Assembly: GCA_002439095.1 (NCBI GenBank)
Contig: DJOT01000007.1
Coordinates: forward strand, 92,801-156,800
Direction of reading: 5' to 3'
DNA length: 64,000 nt
Source of the DNA: Bacteroidales bacterium UBA6431
GTDB lineage: Bacteria > Bacteroidota > Bacteroidia > Bacteroidales > UBA932
Part shown: in pieces, positions 62,895-64,000 of the stretch
Layout: each line of letters begins with the position of its first letter
Position numbering within the stretch: the stretch's first letter is position 1
Notes under the pieces: model-generated
Told to the model about the DNA's origin: nothing
Seen by the model: only the letters and a program-made list of their open reading frames with translations
Databases searched by the model: none
Position numbers and translations under genes: made by a program

Positions 62895-63237
62895 CCTCTC
62901 TATTTTATCATGTCAATAATCATGCGCGAAGTTAACCATAAATCGCTAATAATCCATTGATTTCATGGAACACTTTGTCATTTGGCGGTATTTTGCTTTG
63001 GCATTTGGCTTTATATTAATTGGTAATTCGGCGTCGTTTTGCTTGGCCATTCGGCGGTGATTTAGTCACTAAAATTGTACCGGATGCGAAAAGTAGACAC
63101 AGAGCATTAAGAAGATGATATCCCACACCGCCTCGCCGCAGGCAGGGCATTTGCCCGGCTTGCGAAGCACATTTATTATTCTTGAATGAAGCGCCATATC
63201 ATGTGTATCCGAAACTGTAATCTATAATTCAGAAATA
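62895..63237. repeat. Gap with two degenerate repeat units
   Basis: This stretch has no convincing gene. Two similar GT-rich units lie at 62980-63009 and 63026-63057 (ATTTGGCGGTATTTTGCTTT versus ATTCGGCGTCGTTTTGCTTG), with a period of about 46 bases. A hairpin-like GC-rich patch, GCAGGCAGGGCATTTGCC, lies near 63139-63156. The unit similarity is imperfect, and the function is unknown. Confidence 0.5.
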
Positions 63238-64000
63238 TCAATCCTCCTTAGGGTTTATATCAAACGGAAGAAGTGGAGCATCAGAGCCTCTGACGGATTC
63301 TTCATTGAACTTGTCAAAGTCGGAGACGAAAGTAAGATCCTGTATTACTTTGAACTTTTCATATTCGCCGTAAGCCTTTTCTCTGGCCTCATCCTGCGAG
63401 ACCGTACCGGCAGACTCCGTAGTTTTGTAGTCATTCATTGTCAGGAACTGTTCCAGACGCTGCCTCCAGTCATCCATTGTTGTGATGATATGCCGACGCG
63501 CACGAGATTCCGCAAAATCAAGGAAAGATGTCGTTATCGAATTGAGTTCGGAGATTTCTTTCTCAGACAGATAGTTCTTCGCCACAATGGAGTCCGACCG
63601 TTGAACACGGCCGCCCGGTGCATTCTTCCATGTGGTAAGTCCCATGTTTGGTCTCTCAGCATCAGCCCTCTGATATACGATTTCAGCGGCTGTGTGATGC
63701 GTGACAGCAAGTCATCAAAGTAGTCCTTGCCGAAATGGCGTCCCTGCGTCAAACGCTCATCATCCAAAACGTAGTCTTTGACGAGAAACTCTTTCAAGAC
63801 AGATGTCGCCCATATCCTGAACTGCGTGGCCTGATAGCTGTTGACCCGGTAACCCACTGCTATTATTGCATCAAGATTGTAGAATAAAGGTGAGCGTTCC
63901 ACATTGCGTTCTCCTTCAGTTTGAACTATCCCAATTTTTCGGATAGTTGCCCCCTCTGACAGTTCGCCGCTTTCGAATATCTGTTTCAGATGATAGTTGA
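63238..64000 (-). pseudogene. RhuM-family gene with internal deletion, 5' end off the window
   Basis: From the right edge the frame reads YHLKQIFESGELSEGATIRK, FYNLDAIIAVGYRVNSYQAT then QFRIWATSVLKEFLVKDYVL, matching RhuM (virulence-associated, Fic-neighbour type) proteins, down to FDDLLSRI near 63707. The expected following segment (about 50 residues in relatives) is missing. Another frame then continues HTAAEIVYQRADAERPNMGL, TTWKNAPGG and runs to DINPKED at the 63238 stop. So a deletion with a frame change joined two parts. The product is probably inactive. Confidence 0.8.

Overview
The window is a chromosomal segment of a Bacteroidales bacterium. Evidence for this: many promoters fit the Bacteroidetes pattern (a -33 TTTG or TTG, then about 19-20 bp, then TAnnTTTG); the primary sigma factor is short (286 residues) with no region 1.1; there are NigD-like, DUF4493, PCMD and fimbrillin-like lipoproteins; and Shine-Dalgarno sequences are almost absent. 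Most of the DNA is GC-rich by eye and densely packed, often with 1-4 base stop/start overlaps. I cannot name the genus.

Left part (1-12.3 kb). A minus-strand arabinose-type unit (aldose 1-epimerase, sodium/sugar symporter, AraD) runs off the left edge. Next come a thioesterase, and a minus-strand run of MATE exporter, short-chain dehydrogenase, Pfs and LuxS. Pfs and LuxS together recycle S-adenosylhomocysteine and yield the AI-2 precursor. Then follow a pyrophosphatase, a flavodoxin-fold reductase, Ogt, a TfoX-like protein, a decayed MFS exporter next to its probable MerR-type regulator, tmRNA, and tRNA-Val.

Surface operon (12.4-21.2 kb). Seven tightly packed minus-strand genes encode only exported proteins: a fimbrillin-like lipoprotein, two DUF4493 lipoproteins, a DUF4493+PCMD lipoprotein, two related outer-membrane beta-barrels and a second PCMD lipoprotein. 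No SusC/SusD or glycoside hydrolase accompanies them. This is the best candidate here for an undescribed system.

Decayed island (21.2-23.8 kb). Small orphan ORFs, a higBA toxin-antitoxin pair whose antitoxin is fused to an ImmA/IrrE-type metallopeptidase, and a featureless AT-rich tract end at tRNA-Ser.

Core block (23.9-53.4 kb). It holds two glycosyltransferases, tex, a ClC channel, a YgiQ radical SAM protein, argS, rpoD, an HtrA protease, dnaN, a DEDD exonuclease, nhaA, tRNA-Thr, an ECF sigma unit with an anti-sigma-like/beta-barrel fusion and a NigD-like lipoprotein, phosphofructokinase, and a plus-strand operon of ligA, a YihY protein, a Rel/SpoT enzyme, an Ig-like lipoprotein, a beta-barrel and a compact ispG.

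AT-rich insert (53.4-56.5 kb). A TPR/membrane/HTH regulator starts inside the ispG stop codon. It is followed by a frameshifted DUF3244-like gene behind a nearly leaderless promoter, a lipoprotein with a Gly/Ala-rich tail and a two-helix membrane protein.

Right part (56.5-64 kb). An RlmI-like methyltransferase, an RNase D-like exonuclease, a lipoprotein, phosphatidylserine synthase and a C1 aminopeptidase are followed by accessory DNA: a DUF4143 ATPase, a repeat-bearing gap and a RhuM pseudogene cut by the window edge.
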